From positions 1-38,968 of the forward strand of contig JAUNGB010000051.1 in NCBI GenBank assembly GCA_030524715.1: DNA of 38,968 nucleotides, in the 5' to 3' direction. Below are positions 24,143-32,615 of this stretch, piece after piece. A model generated the notes under the pieces. It saw nothing but the letters and a program-made list of their open reading frames with translations. It ran no database searches and was not told the origin of the DNA. Within the stretch, counting starts at the first letter, position 1. Each line of letters opens with the position of its first letter. The stretch is from Eubacteriales bacterium. GTDB lineage: Bacteria > Bacillota > Clostridia > Lachnospirales > Lachnospiraceae. Made by a program: the position numbers and the translations under genes.

Positions 24143-24258
24143 GATTTGCTTCTCCTTTTCTTTACTGCTTTTCTATCTGATCATACTTGTTTCCATCTGC
24201 CTGTTTCTGTCTTTCCGTCCGCCTGTTTCCGTCCTTCTGACTCAAGCATATTCTCTTT

Positions 24259-25821
24259 TCAGGAATGCTGCATTTCTTCTCTGTATTTTGTAGGGGATTT
24301 TCCCGTATGCTTTTTGAAGGCCAGGGAAAAATAATTCGTATCCCTGTATCCCACCATCATGGCGATCTTTCCTGTTTTCATGCTGGTGGTTTCCAGAAGA
24401 GACTTGGCCTTTTCAATACGCTTACGCACGATATATTCGTTGCAGCCCTCCCCGGTTACCCGCTTAAACAATCTTGAAAAGTAATTGGGAGTGATATAAA
24501 GGCTTGCCGCGATGCTGGACACGGAAATATCCTCGGTAAGGTGCTCGTCTATATAATATTTCGCCTTCGTAATAATATAATGGACATTCTCTTCTTCCTT
24601 TCCCAGAAGCTGCTCGATAAACATCCGCGTCACCTCGCAGGCTTCCTCCCTGTTTGCGGAAAAGATACTTTTAGAAAGAGCGTCCAGCCTTCCCTCCGCC
24701 ACCTCGCCGGAGTCTTCCATATAGGAAAAGCATAGCGCGGACGCGATCTCAAAGCAATATCTCCGTACTGCGGCAGTGGAAAGATTATAGGACTCCACTG
24801 CCTTCGTAAAGGTCTGAAAAGCTTTCATTACATATGCGGAGTCTCCCACATTGCTGCACATGATCGCCTTCAGTTCCGCATAAATATCGCGGAAGATCTC
24901 TCCTTTATTCTGGGCTTTGAAGGTCTGCACAATGTCACGGATACTTTCTTTTTCATTCTCCAGAAGGTATCTGGCGTCGTTATAGGAAATAGAAAGATTT
25001 TCAAATCCCTGAACCGTGCTTCCCACCGCCATTTTCGGCTTGCTGTCAAATTCATCCTTCAGGACATTTGACAGTTCCTCAATAGCCTCCACAACGGACT
25101 CTCCTTCTCCATTTTCAAAATAGACGATAGCGATGGTTCCATCCTTGTCGGAAAAGGTAATTCCCATTTCCCTGGCGTCCAGCATTCCCATACAGACATT
25201 CTTTACGGACATTTCCCTGAAGCTTTGCTCCGCCGGACTTTGATTCATATAAAGGGTAGGGGCAATGAGGATCACTTCCATTTTCTGGTTAATATCAAAG
25301 AAGAATTCCTTTTCCAGCACTTCCAGATCTTCTTTCTTTTTCTGGCCTCCATGCACCATATGTCTCATGCACTGCTCAAGCCTGGTCTGCTGAACCGACC
25401 CCTGGGTCCTCAGCAGCATTTTCTGGTTTTTCTCTTCATTCCGCTGTTCCCGAAGATACTCCACCTGATCCCTGATGGCATTGGTCAGATCGTTTTCATC
25501 AATGGGCTTCAGGAAGAAATCCTGCACCTGCAGCCGCAGGCTCTGCCTTGCGTATTCAAAGCTGTCATACCCTGTCAGAACCAGTACCCGAAGCTCAGGT
25601 ACGGCCTTCCTTGCCGCCTCGATCAGCTCAAGGCCTGTCATTTCTGTCATCTGGATATCCGTCACCATAATATCCGGTTTACTGCGGTCGAGAATCTCCA
25701 ATGCCTCTTTTCCGTTGGCAGCGGTATAAACCTCCGATACTCCGATGCTTTCCCAGGGAATACATTTTTTGATGCCCATGCGTATCATTTTTTCATCATC
25801 AACAATCAATACTTTATACAT
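24259..25821 (-). CDS. YesN-type response regulator with AraC output domain
   Basis: A 520-residue regulator. The receiver domain (about 1-120) has the acidic pair D8-D9, phosphoacceptor D55 (VTDIQM), a Thr in LTGYDSF and K105 in FLKPID. A long middle region (about 130-400) lacks clear motifs. The C-terminus (about 415-518) is an AraC double helix-turn-helix (SVSSIAASLYITPNYFSRLF, TGKIAMMVGYRDTNYFSLAF). Its start overlaps the kinase gene by 8 nt. It should be phosphorylated by the kinase and activate the ABC/GH3 operon and perhaps the GH43 gene. Confidence 0.93.
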   Translation of the reverse strand: MYKVLIVDDEKMIRMGIKKCIPWESIGVSEVYTAANGKEALEILDRSKPDIMVTDIQMTEMTGLELIEAARKAVPELRVLVLTGYDSFEYARQSLRLQVQDFFLKPIDENDLTNAIRDQVEYLREQRNEEKNQKMLLRTQGSVQQTRLEQCMRHMVHGGQKKKEDLEVLEKEFFFDINQKMEVILIAPTLYMNQSPAEQSFREMSVKNVCMGMLDAREMGITFSDKDGTIAIVYFENGEGESVVEAIEELSNVLKDEFDSKPKMAVGSTVQGFENLSISYNDARYLLENEKESIRDIVQTFKAQNKGEIFRDIYAELKAIMCSNVGDSAYVMKAFQTFTKAVESYNLSTAAVRRYCFEIASALCFSYMEDSGEVAEGRLDALSKSIFSANREEACEVTRMFIEQLLGKEEENVHYIITKAKYYIDEHLTEDISVSSIAASLYITPNYFSRLFKRVTGEGCNEYIVRKRIEKAKSLLETTSMKTGKIAMMVGYRDTNYFSLAFKKHTGKSPTKYREEMQHS

Positions 25822-27610
25822 CCGTCTGCTGCCCCCCCCCTAAAATATTATCCTTTACCTCAGTCACATAGGGAATACGTATTTTTACGGTAACGCCCCC
25901 GGACTCATTTTTAAGATAAAACAGTCCAAAGCCCTTTCCGTACAGCAGTTCTATTCTCTTATTTACATTCCGGACCCCATATCCAAAGGAATCCTCATAT
26001 TCCGAAAGATGCTGGTTCATTTCGTCGATCTGCTGCTGGTTCATTCCGGTTCCCGTATCCGATACGGTGATCAGGACGTCCTCTCCGTCTCTCTTTGCCG
26101 TGATAAAAAGCGTGCCCTTTTTGCCCTCCTTGAGCTTCATCCCATGATAAATGGAGTTTTCCACCAGAGGCTGCAGGGTAAGCTTGGGAATCATGGCGTC
26201 CTCCACGCTGCTGTCAATATCAAATTCACTTCCGATGATATTATCATAGCGCATGTTCTGAATGATCAGATAATTCCGCACATGCTCCAGCTCCATTCCA
26301 AGGGTGATCACATCCCGACCCTTACTCAGGCAGATGCGGTAATATTTGGCAAGAGCCTTCACCAGCGTTGAGATTTCTTTATTTCCGTCCGCAATAGCCT
26401 GCCAATGGATGCATTCCAGTGTATTATACAAAAAATGCGGCTGGATCTGCGACTGCAGCGCATTGAAACGCTGCTGTTCGATCTGATGCTGCTCCTGCTT
26501 TACCTGCTCCATCAGAATCTGGATCTCATCCATCATAGAATTAAATCCAACAGCAAGCTTGGAAAAATCCTCCCCCATATTTTCCACATCGATACGGGTT
26601 TTCAGCGAACCGGACGCAACGTCGTCCATCTTGTTTATAACCTTATCCAGGGGCTGATATACCCGTTTAATGATCTTCTGGAGCACCTTCGTGCTGGCCA
26701 CTACAAGAACCAGGAGGATCAGAGTAATCACTATGATCGTATGGATACTGGACTTATATAATTCTATTGTAGGAATAATGCTGACCACATAGAAATTCCA
26801 GTTCTTCACCTTCTGGTAAATATACATGTTCCCGTCTTTGGTAAAGGTCCCGGGATTCGCCTGAATATCCTCCATATAGTTGATCTGGCTCCCGATATTT
26901 TCTGTATTTCTGGAAGCAACCAGCATTCCGTCCGTGTCCACTACCACGGTTTCCATATCAGAAGCGCCCTCATATTCCAGTATCTGCTGGAAACCGGCAT
27001 TGGTAAAATTCAGGCACAGAAGTCCAAGCTCCCTGAAAATACGGCCTGTGTCATATATGGGAAAATATACGTTCAGCGTATACCTTTTTCCTCCGTAGTA
27101 TGCATTATTATAGCACATTCTTATAGTTCCCGAACCGACCGTTTTGCTTGCCTCATAATCCTCTCTGTATACCTGCGTAAATTTTGTAACAGACAGATTT
27201 TCCCTGCCTTTATATACATAATCTTCCTCTCCCGCCCCTACGATCGCGATAAAATTCAGGTCGGAATGCATATTTAAAATGCTGGACAGCACATTATAAG
27301 CATTCTGTACCGGAACCGTAGTCTCCGGAAGCTTTTTTTCAGCCTCCCTGGCGTATGTCTGCACGCTGCTGTCCATAATGGTCGCCAATGCCGCCGTCTT
27401 ATATCTGTCCAGAGAGCTTCTGATATTCTCAGATACTGTGCTGTTCTGGGACTGCAGCAATTCCATTGACTGACGTTTCATAGAGGTTATCGAAGATACC
27501 GTAGATATGGCCAGAAAAAGCAGCGTTGTCAGGGTAATGGCCACTGTCACCAGAAGCTGCATTTTTTTATCAAATTTCCAATGCGTAATCTTACTGTACC
27601 ATTTCACCAT
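25814..27610 (-). CDS. YesM-type sensor histidine kinase
   Basis: A 598-residue membrane kinase. Transmembrane segments lie at about 17-39 and 288-309 and bracket an extracellular Cache-like sensor domain. A HAMP region follows (about 310-365). The His_kinase motif SQIQPHFLYNTLECIHW carries H392, and the ATP-binding domain ends the protein (PLVENSIYHGMK, VSDTGTGMN). The ATG at 27610 is chosen (AGGAGG 11 nt upstream); a GTG 12 nt earlier abuts the ribosome site. Its last codons include a run of nine G that also forms the leader of the regulator gene. It probably senses an extracellular glycan or the loaded binding protein. Confidence 0.93.
   Translation of the reverse strand: MVKWYSKITHWKFDKKMQLLVTVAITLTTLLFLAISTVSSITSMKRQSMELLQSQNSTVSENIRSSLDRYKTAALATIMDSSVQTYAREAEKKLPETTVPVQNAYNVLSSILNMHSDLNFIAIVGAGEEDYVYKGRENLSVTKFTQVYREDYEASKTVGSGTIRMCYNNAYYGGKRYTLNVYFPIYDTGRIFRELGLLCLNFTNAGFQQILEYEGASDMETVVVDTDGMLVASRNTENIGSQINYMEDIQANPGTFTKDGNMYIYQKVKNWNFYVVSIIPTIELYKSSIHTIIVITLILLVLVVASTKVLQKIIKRVYQPLDKVINKMDDVASGSLKTRIDVENMGEDFSKLAVGFNSMMDEIQILMEQVKQEQHQIEQQRFNALQSQIQPHFLYNTLECIHWQAIADGNKEISTLVKALAKYYRICLSKGRDVITLGMELEHVRNYLIIQNMRYDNIIGSEFDIDSSVEDAMIPKLTLQPLVENSIYHGMKLKEGKKGTLFITAKRDGEDVLITVSDTGTGMNQQQIDEMNQHLSEYEDSFGYGVRNVNKRIELLYGKGFGLFYLKNESGGVTVKIRIPYVTEVKDNILGGGQQTDV
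25832..25840 (-). repeat. G9 homopolymer at the kinase/regulator junction
   Basis: Nine consecutive C on the plus strand (G9 in the mRNA), coding three Gly near the kinase C-terminus and lying about 10 nt before the regulator ATG, so it is also the only purine-rich ribosome site for that gene. Confidence 0.9.
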
Positions 27611-27629
27611 ACGGCTTTGCACCTCCTGT

Positions 27630-27648
27630 TTGTAAAGCGCTTATACAA
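27630..27648. promoter_or_regulatory. Possible CcpA (cre-like) site
   Basis: TTGTA-AAGCGCTT-A-TACAA is a near-perfect palindrome with the CG-centred core of catabolite-responsive elements, but has 17 bases between the TG and CA ends instead of the usual 14. It lies immediately upstream of the kinase ribosome site. Confidence 0.4.
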
Positions 27649-27665
27649 CTGTTTCTGACAAACCG

Positions 27666-27695
27666 CTTTTTATTCCCGCACTTTTTATTCCCGCA
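27666..27695. repeat. 15-bp perfect tandem duplication
   Basis: CTTTTTATTCCCGCA occurs twice without a gap, in the permease-to-kinase intergenic region. Confidence 0.8.
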
Positions 27696-27828
27696 AAGGT
27701 CAACTCCCTCGAAGCAAGCATACGGGGGATTTGACTTTTTCAGCACTGCAGCCAAAATAGCCCTGCAATTCCTTCAGAGCCACTTTGGCTGCAGCCCGTA
27801 CCGCCGTCCTTGGACGGCATACGGGCTG
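27696..27828 (-). other. Three consecutive stem-loops between permease and kinase genes
   Basis: In transcript order: CAGCCCGTA..GCCGTCC with GGACGGC..TACGGGCTG (27828-27792); GCAGCCAAAGTGGCTCT with AGGGCTATTTTGGCTGC (27792-27748, all pairs including G-U); and AAAGTCAA.TCCC with GGGAGTTGACCTTT (about 27737-27697). None has a T-run on the minus strand. The first would be an intrinsic terminator if read on the plus strand (TTTTTC follows at 27829), but no plus-strand gene precedes it. They probably set the ratio of transporter to sensor mRNA. Confidence 0.65.
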
Positions 27829-27834
27829 TTTTTC

Positions 27835-28683
27835 TTAACCCTTTACTGCGCCTGCAGTCATACCTTTTACCAGCTTATCCTGGAAAATAATGAACATAAT
27901 GATCATAGGAAGCAGTGTCAGAGTAAGGACCGCCATGATCATAGGCGTATTCATGGAATACTGTCCCTGAAATTCCCAGATAGCCAGCGGCAGAGTACGG
28001 TTTTCCGCAGACTGGGTCAGAGTATTTGCAAAGGAAAATTCATTCCACATATTTACTCCGTTGTAGATTGCCAGAGTTGCCAGACCTGGCTTGGACAATG
28101 GCAGGATCATGGAGAAAAACATCTGAATCTTTCCGCATCCGTCGATTTCTGCGGACTCTTCAATTTCTCTCGGGATCTCCTGCATAAAGCTTGTAAGGAT
28201 GAACACGGAAACCGGAACCGCAAAAGCGATATACGGGCCTACCAGAGCCCAGATACTGTCGTAAAGTCCTGTATTCTTTGACATCTTAAACACAGGGATC
28301 AACGTAATATGTACCGGAATAGACATACATGCCACGATCAGCGCATAAATAGGCTGCGCCAGTTTAAATTTGAATCTTGCAAGCGGATAAGAAGCACATG
28401 CGGAAATGAACAGAAGCAAAAGTAATGATACCACAAGTACGATCACACTGTTTTTGAAATAATTGGCAAATCCGCCTTTCAGCACTTCCGAATAGTTGGA
28501 CCAGTAAAAGGTATCCGGAAGCTGGAATACACCCTTCGTCAGCATCTCAAACTTCTCTTTAAAAGAGTTCAGCACCATGAAAACAAACGGTAAAAACGAA
28601 ACGACCAGATAAAAAATCGCCAGAATAAACGCAAAGGTCCATGCTATGATACTTTTTCTTTTATTTTTCTTATAAACATCCAT
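27835..28683 (-). CDS. CUT1 sugar ABC transporter permease, MalG type
   Basis: A 282-residue permease with six membrane segments and an EAA loop near residue 170 (EIEESAEIDGCGKIQMFF); it ends in GMTAGAVKG. AAGGAGG precedes the ATG and the gap to the MalF partner is 4 nt. Gene order binding protein, MalF, MalG is the standard CUT1 layout. A cytoplasmic ATPase is not encoded here. Confidence 0.93.
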   Translation of the reverse strand: MDVYKKNKRKSIIAWTFAFILAIFYLVVSFLPFVFMVLNSFKEKFEMLTKGVFQLPDTFYWSNYSEVLKGGFANYFKNSVIVLVVSLLLLLFISACASYPLARFKFKLAQPIYALIVACMSIPVHITLIPVFKMSKNTGLYDSIWALVGPYIAFAVPVSVFILTSFMQEIPREIEESAEIDGCGKIQMFFSMILPLSKPGLATLAIYNGVNMWNEFSFANTLTQSAENRTLPLAIWEFQGQYSMNTPMIMAVLTLTLLPMIIMFIIFQDKLVKGMTAGAVKG

Positions 28684-28687
28684 TCCT

Positions 28688-29590
28688 TTACGCCTCCTTC
28701 TTTCCGTTTAATATCTTCATGGTAACTAATGATACCAGAGAAATCAAGATAAACATACCGCCTGCAATGGCAGAGCCGTATCCCATATTGAAGTTTTTAA
28801 AGGACTCTTTATACATATAGGTAGCCATCAGCTCTGTGGAAGTACCGGGGCCGCCTCCTGTCATTACGTAAATCAGATCGAAATATTTCAGAGAACCGAC
28901 CATAGAAAGAATAGCCGCGCTCTTCATGGATGGGATCAAAAGCGGAAATGCGATCTTCCAGAAGTACTGTCCCCTGGTAGCTCCGTCAATTCTTGCCGCC
29001 TCAAATACATCATACGGAATATTCGTAAATCCCGCCATAAAATAGACCATATAAAACGGTGTAAACTGCCAGCAGATTACAAGGATAACTGTGAATAGTG
29101 CAAGCTTGGGATTCCCGAGAAGGTCGATATTTCCGCCTCCGAACCATCCGGAAATGGTGCTTACGATACCGCCGTTTGTTGCCAGCGCATAGGTGAAAAG
29201 GAAACCAATGGCAACAGAAGACATCAGCATCGGGATGAACCAGATTACTTTAAATATGGTCAGCTTCTTGCCGCCGAAATCCAGGAACGTAGCCATCGCA
29301 AGACCAATGGGAATCTGGATTGCAATAGAAAGGATCATGATAATTACATTGTTTTTAAAAGCGATCCAGAACTTTGTATCTTTTATCAGCTTTGCCCAGT
29401 TCGCAAGCCCGATAAACTTCTTATCTGCCGCGATTCCGTTCCACTGATAGCCGCTGGTAATAAAAGTATCAATAATCGGATAAACGATATATACAGCCAT
29501 CAAAATCGCTACCGGAGCCAGAAAAAGCGCTGCCACCTGACGAGTTTTTCTCTGCCGAAGCTGAAGCAGGGAAATTCCTTTTTCGTTCAT
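28688..29590 (-). CDS. CUT1 sugar ABC transporter permease, MalF type
   Basis: A 300-residue permease with a short cytoplasmic N-terminus, six membrane segments and the EAA loop near residue 200 (VFEAARIDGATRGQYFWKI). The motif YVMTGGGPGTSTELMATY typical of MalF-type subunits is present. GGAGGG lies 6 nt before the ATG. It pairs with the following permease and the upstream binding protein. Confidence 0.93.
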   Translation of the reverse strand: MNEKGISLLQLRQRKTRQVAALFLAPVAILMAVYIVYPIIDTFITSGYQWNGIAADKKFIGLANWAKLIKDTKFWIAFKNNVIIMILSIAIQIPIGLAMATFLDFGGKKLTIFKVIWFIPMLMSSVAIGFLFTYALATNGGIVSTISGWFGGGNIDLLGNPKLALFTVILVICWQFTPFYMVYFMAGFTNIPYDVFEAARIDGATRGQYFWKIAFPLLIPSMKSAAILSMVGSLKYFDLIYVMTGGGPGTSTELMATYMYKESFKNFNMGYGSAIAGGMFILISLVSLVTMKILNGKKEA

Positions 29591-29615
29591 TTTAAACCCT
29601 CCATTTTATAGAAAT

Positions 29616-29645
29616 GAGGGCCTTGCACACAGGTGCAAAGCCCTC
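29616..29645 (-). terminator. Intercistronic stem-loop after the second binding-protein gene
   Basis: GAGGGCTTTGCAC pairs with GTGCAAGGCCCTC (13 bp, one G-U) with a 4-nt loop, between the binding protein stop and the permease ribosome site. There is no strong T-run. It is likely a 3'-end protector or partial terminator raising binding-protein level. Confidence 0.65.
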
Positions 29646-29685
29646 GTCTGTTGCATGCTACAAGTATAACAGCCCGGCCTGAAAA

Positions 29686-30987
29686 TTATTCAGCCTTCTG
29701 GCTTAAATATTCATCCATTGCTGCCTGCATAGATTCCTGGGCTTCCTGCGGAGTCTTGGTTAAACCAAATACCTCCTGTAATCCGTCAAGGTGTGCGGAA
29801 GCAACTGCCGGCGGCAGATACTGGTCATACCAAAGCTGGATTTCAGATGCGTTCTGCGCTGCCTCGAAGATCTCGGCTACAACAGGATCTGTAATCTTAT
29901 CCGCTGCTTCATTGATCGGAGCGATCTTATTATTTGCGAATGTGATCTCTGTTACTTCATCGGACAGATGCTGTTCTGCACACTCAAACGCCGCTGCCAG
30001 CTTGTCGCCTTCACAGTTAAAGGAAATAAACTGATCGCCGACCGTACCGATCTGGATCGTTGCGTCTGCATCGGAATCCTCAATTGCCGGGAATGGGAAC
30101 CAGCCGATCTTCTGATAGAATTCTTCACTGTCGGAAGCAAAGGTTCCTGTATACCAGGAGCCGCACAGAAGCATGCCTGCTGTTTCCTGATACATCAACT
30201 GTTTAGCCTGTCCGTCATCCTCGCTTAAGGAGTTTACGCCCTCCGGGAAATATCCTGCATTCACCCATTCCTGGATTTTTTCGCCTGCCTTAATAAAACA
30301 ATCATCTGTAAATGAGCCTTCTCCGGCTACTGCGTTCTGGAACGGTTCCAGTCCGCCGTAACGTGCCGCCAGACTCATAAAGTACATGGAGCCTGTCCAC
30401 TTGGAGCCATTAGCAAGGGCAAACGGGGTAATGCCGTTTTCCTTTAAGGTTGCACAGATGTTTTCCAGCTCTGCAAGAGTGGTCGGCTCTTCCAGCCCGT
30501 ACTCTTCAAACATATCTTTGTTATAGAAAATACCTGCCAGAGAAACATTCAGATAAGGAATTGCGTAAATATGGTCGTTATAGGTCGCCTGGGCAAGGGC
30601 GGAATCCAACAGCTTATCCTTGATCTCGGACGCTTCGTATAAATCGTCGATGGGCTGTGCGAAACCGGAATCAATATACTCAAACATAGGGCCGCCAGAC
30701 CAGCTAGAATACATATCCGGGCATTCGCCGGAGCTCATTGCCACTACCAGTTTTTCCTTATAGGTGTCATTCTGGGTGGGAACAGAAGTCACCGTATAAC
30801 CTGACTCTGTCTCGGCGTTAAATTTCTCTACGGCTGCTTCCACAATGTCTTTGTCCGGGCTTTCTGTTGCAATATTCCAGTAGACGATTTCCTTATCATC
30901 TTCTGCGGCAACGATCTGCGCGGTTGTGGGAACTACCATAGCAGCGGTCAATGCCAGGGACACTATTTTTGCCATTCTTTTTTTCAT
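29686..30987 (-). CDS. Extracellular solute-binding protein, CUT1 family
   Basis: A 433-residue sugar receptor. The signal peptide covers about residues 1-28 (MKKRMAK, then a hydrophobic core and VAA before EDDKEIVYWN), with no cysteine for lipid attachment. IYAIPYLNVSLAGIFYNKDMFEEYG is the receptor signature. AAGGAGG lies 7 nt before the ATG. It is the first gene of the operon that runs through two permeases, the two-component system, GH3 and DUF4340. The likely ligand is a plant-glycan oligosaccharide judged from the downstream GH3. Confidence 0.92.
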   Translation of the reverse strand: MKKRMAKIVSLALTAAMVVPTTAQIVAAEDDKEIVYWNIATESPDKDIVEAAVEKFNAETESGYTVTSVPTQNDTYKEKLVVAMSSGECPDMYSSWSGGPMFEYIDSGFAQPIDDLYEASEIKDKLLDSALAQATYNDHIYAIPYLNVSLAGIFYNKDMFEEYGLEEPTTLAELENICATLKENGITPFALANGSKWTGSMYFMSLAARYGGLEPFQNAVAGEGSFTDDCFIKAGEKIQEWVNAGYFPEGVNSLSEDDGQAKQLMYQETAGMLLCGSWYTGTFASDSEEFYQKIGWFPFPAIEDSDADATIQIGTVGDQFISFNCEGDKLAAAFECAEQHLSDEVTEITFANNKIAPINEAADKITDPVVAEIFEAAQNASEIQLWYDQYLPPAVASAHLDGLQEVFGLTKTPQEAQESMQAAMDEYLSQKAE

Positions 30988-31083
30988 GTTACTTCCTCCT
31001 TACTTTTCTTTTATTGAAGTTGAATAATTTTGTATACATATCATAGCATTATTCGTGCATAATACCTATAAAATAATCTATCC

Positions 31084-31097
31084 AAATTCTAGAATTT
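31084..31097. promoter_or_regulatory. 14-bp perfect palindrome upstream of the ABC/two-component operon
   Basis: AAATTCTAGAATTT, about 100 bp upstream of the binding-protein gene, a candidate regulator site. On the minus strand, ATACAAAATTATTCA (about 31035-31021) resembles the GH43 iteron. Promoter elements between are unclear; a TATGAT near 31050 is the best -10. Confidence 0.35.
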
Positions 31098-31108
31098 TCT
31101 TACCTGCG

Positions 31109-31177
31109 GCTATTCACCACTACTATACTAACCACAAGCCCGGGCAGCCAGTGCATAGCCTGGAAGTGAACAGTAAC
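31109..31177 (+). repeat. Dispersed intergenic repeat, copy B
   Basis: A 69-nt element from GCTATTCACC to GAACAGTAAC, with the same 17-nt core as copies A and C and a 5-nt insertion (TATAC region). It lies between the rhaBA terminator and the promoter region of the binding-protein operon. Confidence 0.85.
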
Positions 31178-31232
31178 TACCTGCGTTCATAAGCATACAA
31201 CAAAGCGGAATGCTTATTGCGCCCTGGACGCG

Positions 31233-31263
31233 AAAAGGACACTGCCTGTGGCAGTGTCCTTTT
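31233..31263 (-). terminator. Intrinsic terminator after rhaA
   Basis: AAAAGGACACTGCC and GGCAGTGTCCTTTT form a perfect 14-bp stem with a 3-nt loop. The A/T ends make it bidirectional. It lies 42 nt past the rhaA stop. Confidence 0.88.
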
Positions 31264-31304
31264 CATTGAATATGTGTATAAAAGATTAGGTCAGAAGGCG
31301 GTTA

Positions 31305-32567
31305 TTAAACTCTCTTGGAAAGCACTTCCGCTTCATATTTTTCTACTTCTTCAAACCATTTTGCTCCGGACGGAACTCCGCATGATTCGCAGTAGTAATC
31401 CCAAACCTCACCGAACGGGAAGGTCTTAACCTCTTCCTGTACAGTCATAAGCTTCGTCAGGTTGTTTGAATCCTGAAGGGCTTTCATCTCTGCGTTGGGC
31501 TGAAGCAGCGCGAACAGAAGGGCTTTCTGCATATTTCTGAGACCGGTGGTCCATGCGGAAATACGGTTGATGCTTGCGTCGAAGTAGTCCAATGCGATAT
31601 AAACACGGCCGAGAGCATCATTTCTTACGATTTCTTTAGCGATTTCTCTTGTCTCATCATCAAACAATACTACATGATCGGAATCCCAACGGACCGGACG
31701 TGTTACATGCAGAGCCAGTTCCGGGAAGAAGCACAGCAGTGCGGAAATCTTGTCGGAAACAACTTCTGTAGGATGATAATGTCCGTTGTCCATCAGAGGC
31801 AGGCATTTATCCTTATGTGCGGCTGCGAAGGACAGCGTGAACTCAGCGCTGCCTGCAGTATAGGATTCTACGCCGATACCGAACACCTTGGACTCTACGC
31901 ATGGTTTTACCAGGTTTGTATCAAATGGCTCGGAAAGGATTTCCTCGATGGATTCCTTATAACGCATTCTCGGCCCAAGTCTGTCGCCGGGGATATCCTT
32001 GTATCCGTCACCGGTCCAGATATTCATAACACACGGTATTCCTGTCTGCTCAGCAAAATACTGAGAAATACGGATGCAGGCCTTGCCGTGGTTGATCCAG
32101 AATCTTCTTGTTTCTTCGTCCGGGCTGGACAGTGTCAGGCCGTCTTTTACCTTGGGGCTTGAGAAGAAGGTGGGGTTAAAGTCAAGACCCATGCCTCTTT
32201 CCTTTGCAAAATCCACCCATTTCTGGAAATGCTTCGGCTCAATCTGATCTCTGTCTACCCATTCGCCATCCTCAAAAATCGCATAGCTTGCGTGAACGTT
32301 GATTTTCTTCTTGCCCGGAGCCAGAGAAAGAACCTTATCCATGTCTGCCATGAGTTCTTCCGGTGTTCTTGCCTTTCCCGGATAATTGCCTGTGGTCTGA
32401 ATACCGCCTGTCAAAGGGCCGTCCTGGTCAAAGCCTTTTACATCGTCGCCCTGCCAGCAGTGCAGAGAAACCGGAACTGTTTTCAGAATTTCGATAGCTT
32501 TGTCAGTGTCTACGCCGATTTCTGCATATCTGGCTTTGGCATATTCATATCTTTCCTGTGTGGTCAT
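31305..32567 (-). CDS. rhaA: L-rhamnose isomerase
   Basis: A 420-residue cytoplasmic TIM-barrel isomerase converting L-rhamnose to L-rhamnulose, metal-dependent. Family signatures are strong: VSLHCWQGDDVKGFD near the N-terminus, TTGNYPGKARTPEEL, NIWTGDGYKDIPGDRLGPR, and the metal-site segments MDNGHYHPTE and WDSDHVV. Length equals that of E. coli RhaA. AAGGAGG lies 8 nt before the ATG. It follows rhaB by 48 nt and ends at a strong terminator, so rhaBA is a two-gene unit. The aldolase RhaD is not in the window. Confidence 0.96.
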   Translation of the reverse strand: MTTQERYEYAKARYAEIGVDTDKAIEILKTVPVSLHCWQGDDVKGFDQDGPLTGGIQTTGNYPGKARTPEELMADMDKVLSLAPGKKKINVHASYAIFEDGEWVDRDQIEPKHFQKWVDFAKERGMGLDFNPTFFSSPKVKDGLTLSSPDEETRRFWINHGKACIRISQYFAEQTGIPCVMNIWTGDGYKDIPGDRLGPRMRYKESIEEILSEPFDTNLVKPCVESKVFGIGVESYTAGSAEFTLSFAAAHKDKCLPLMDNGHYHPTEVVSDKISALLCFFPELALHVTRPVRWDSDHVVLFDDETREIAKEIVRNDALGRVYIALDYFDASINRISAWTTGLRNMQKALLFALLQPNAEMKALQDSNNLTKLMTVQEEVKTFPFGEVWDYYCESCGVPSGAKWFEEVEKYEAEVLSKRV

Positions 32568-32615
32568 TTTTGCTTCCTCCTTAAATTTGATTGATTTATG
32601 ATGATACGTTATAAA

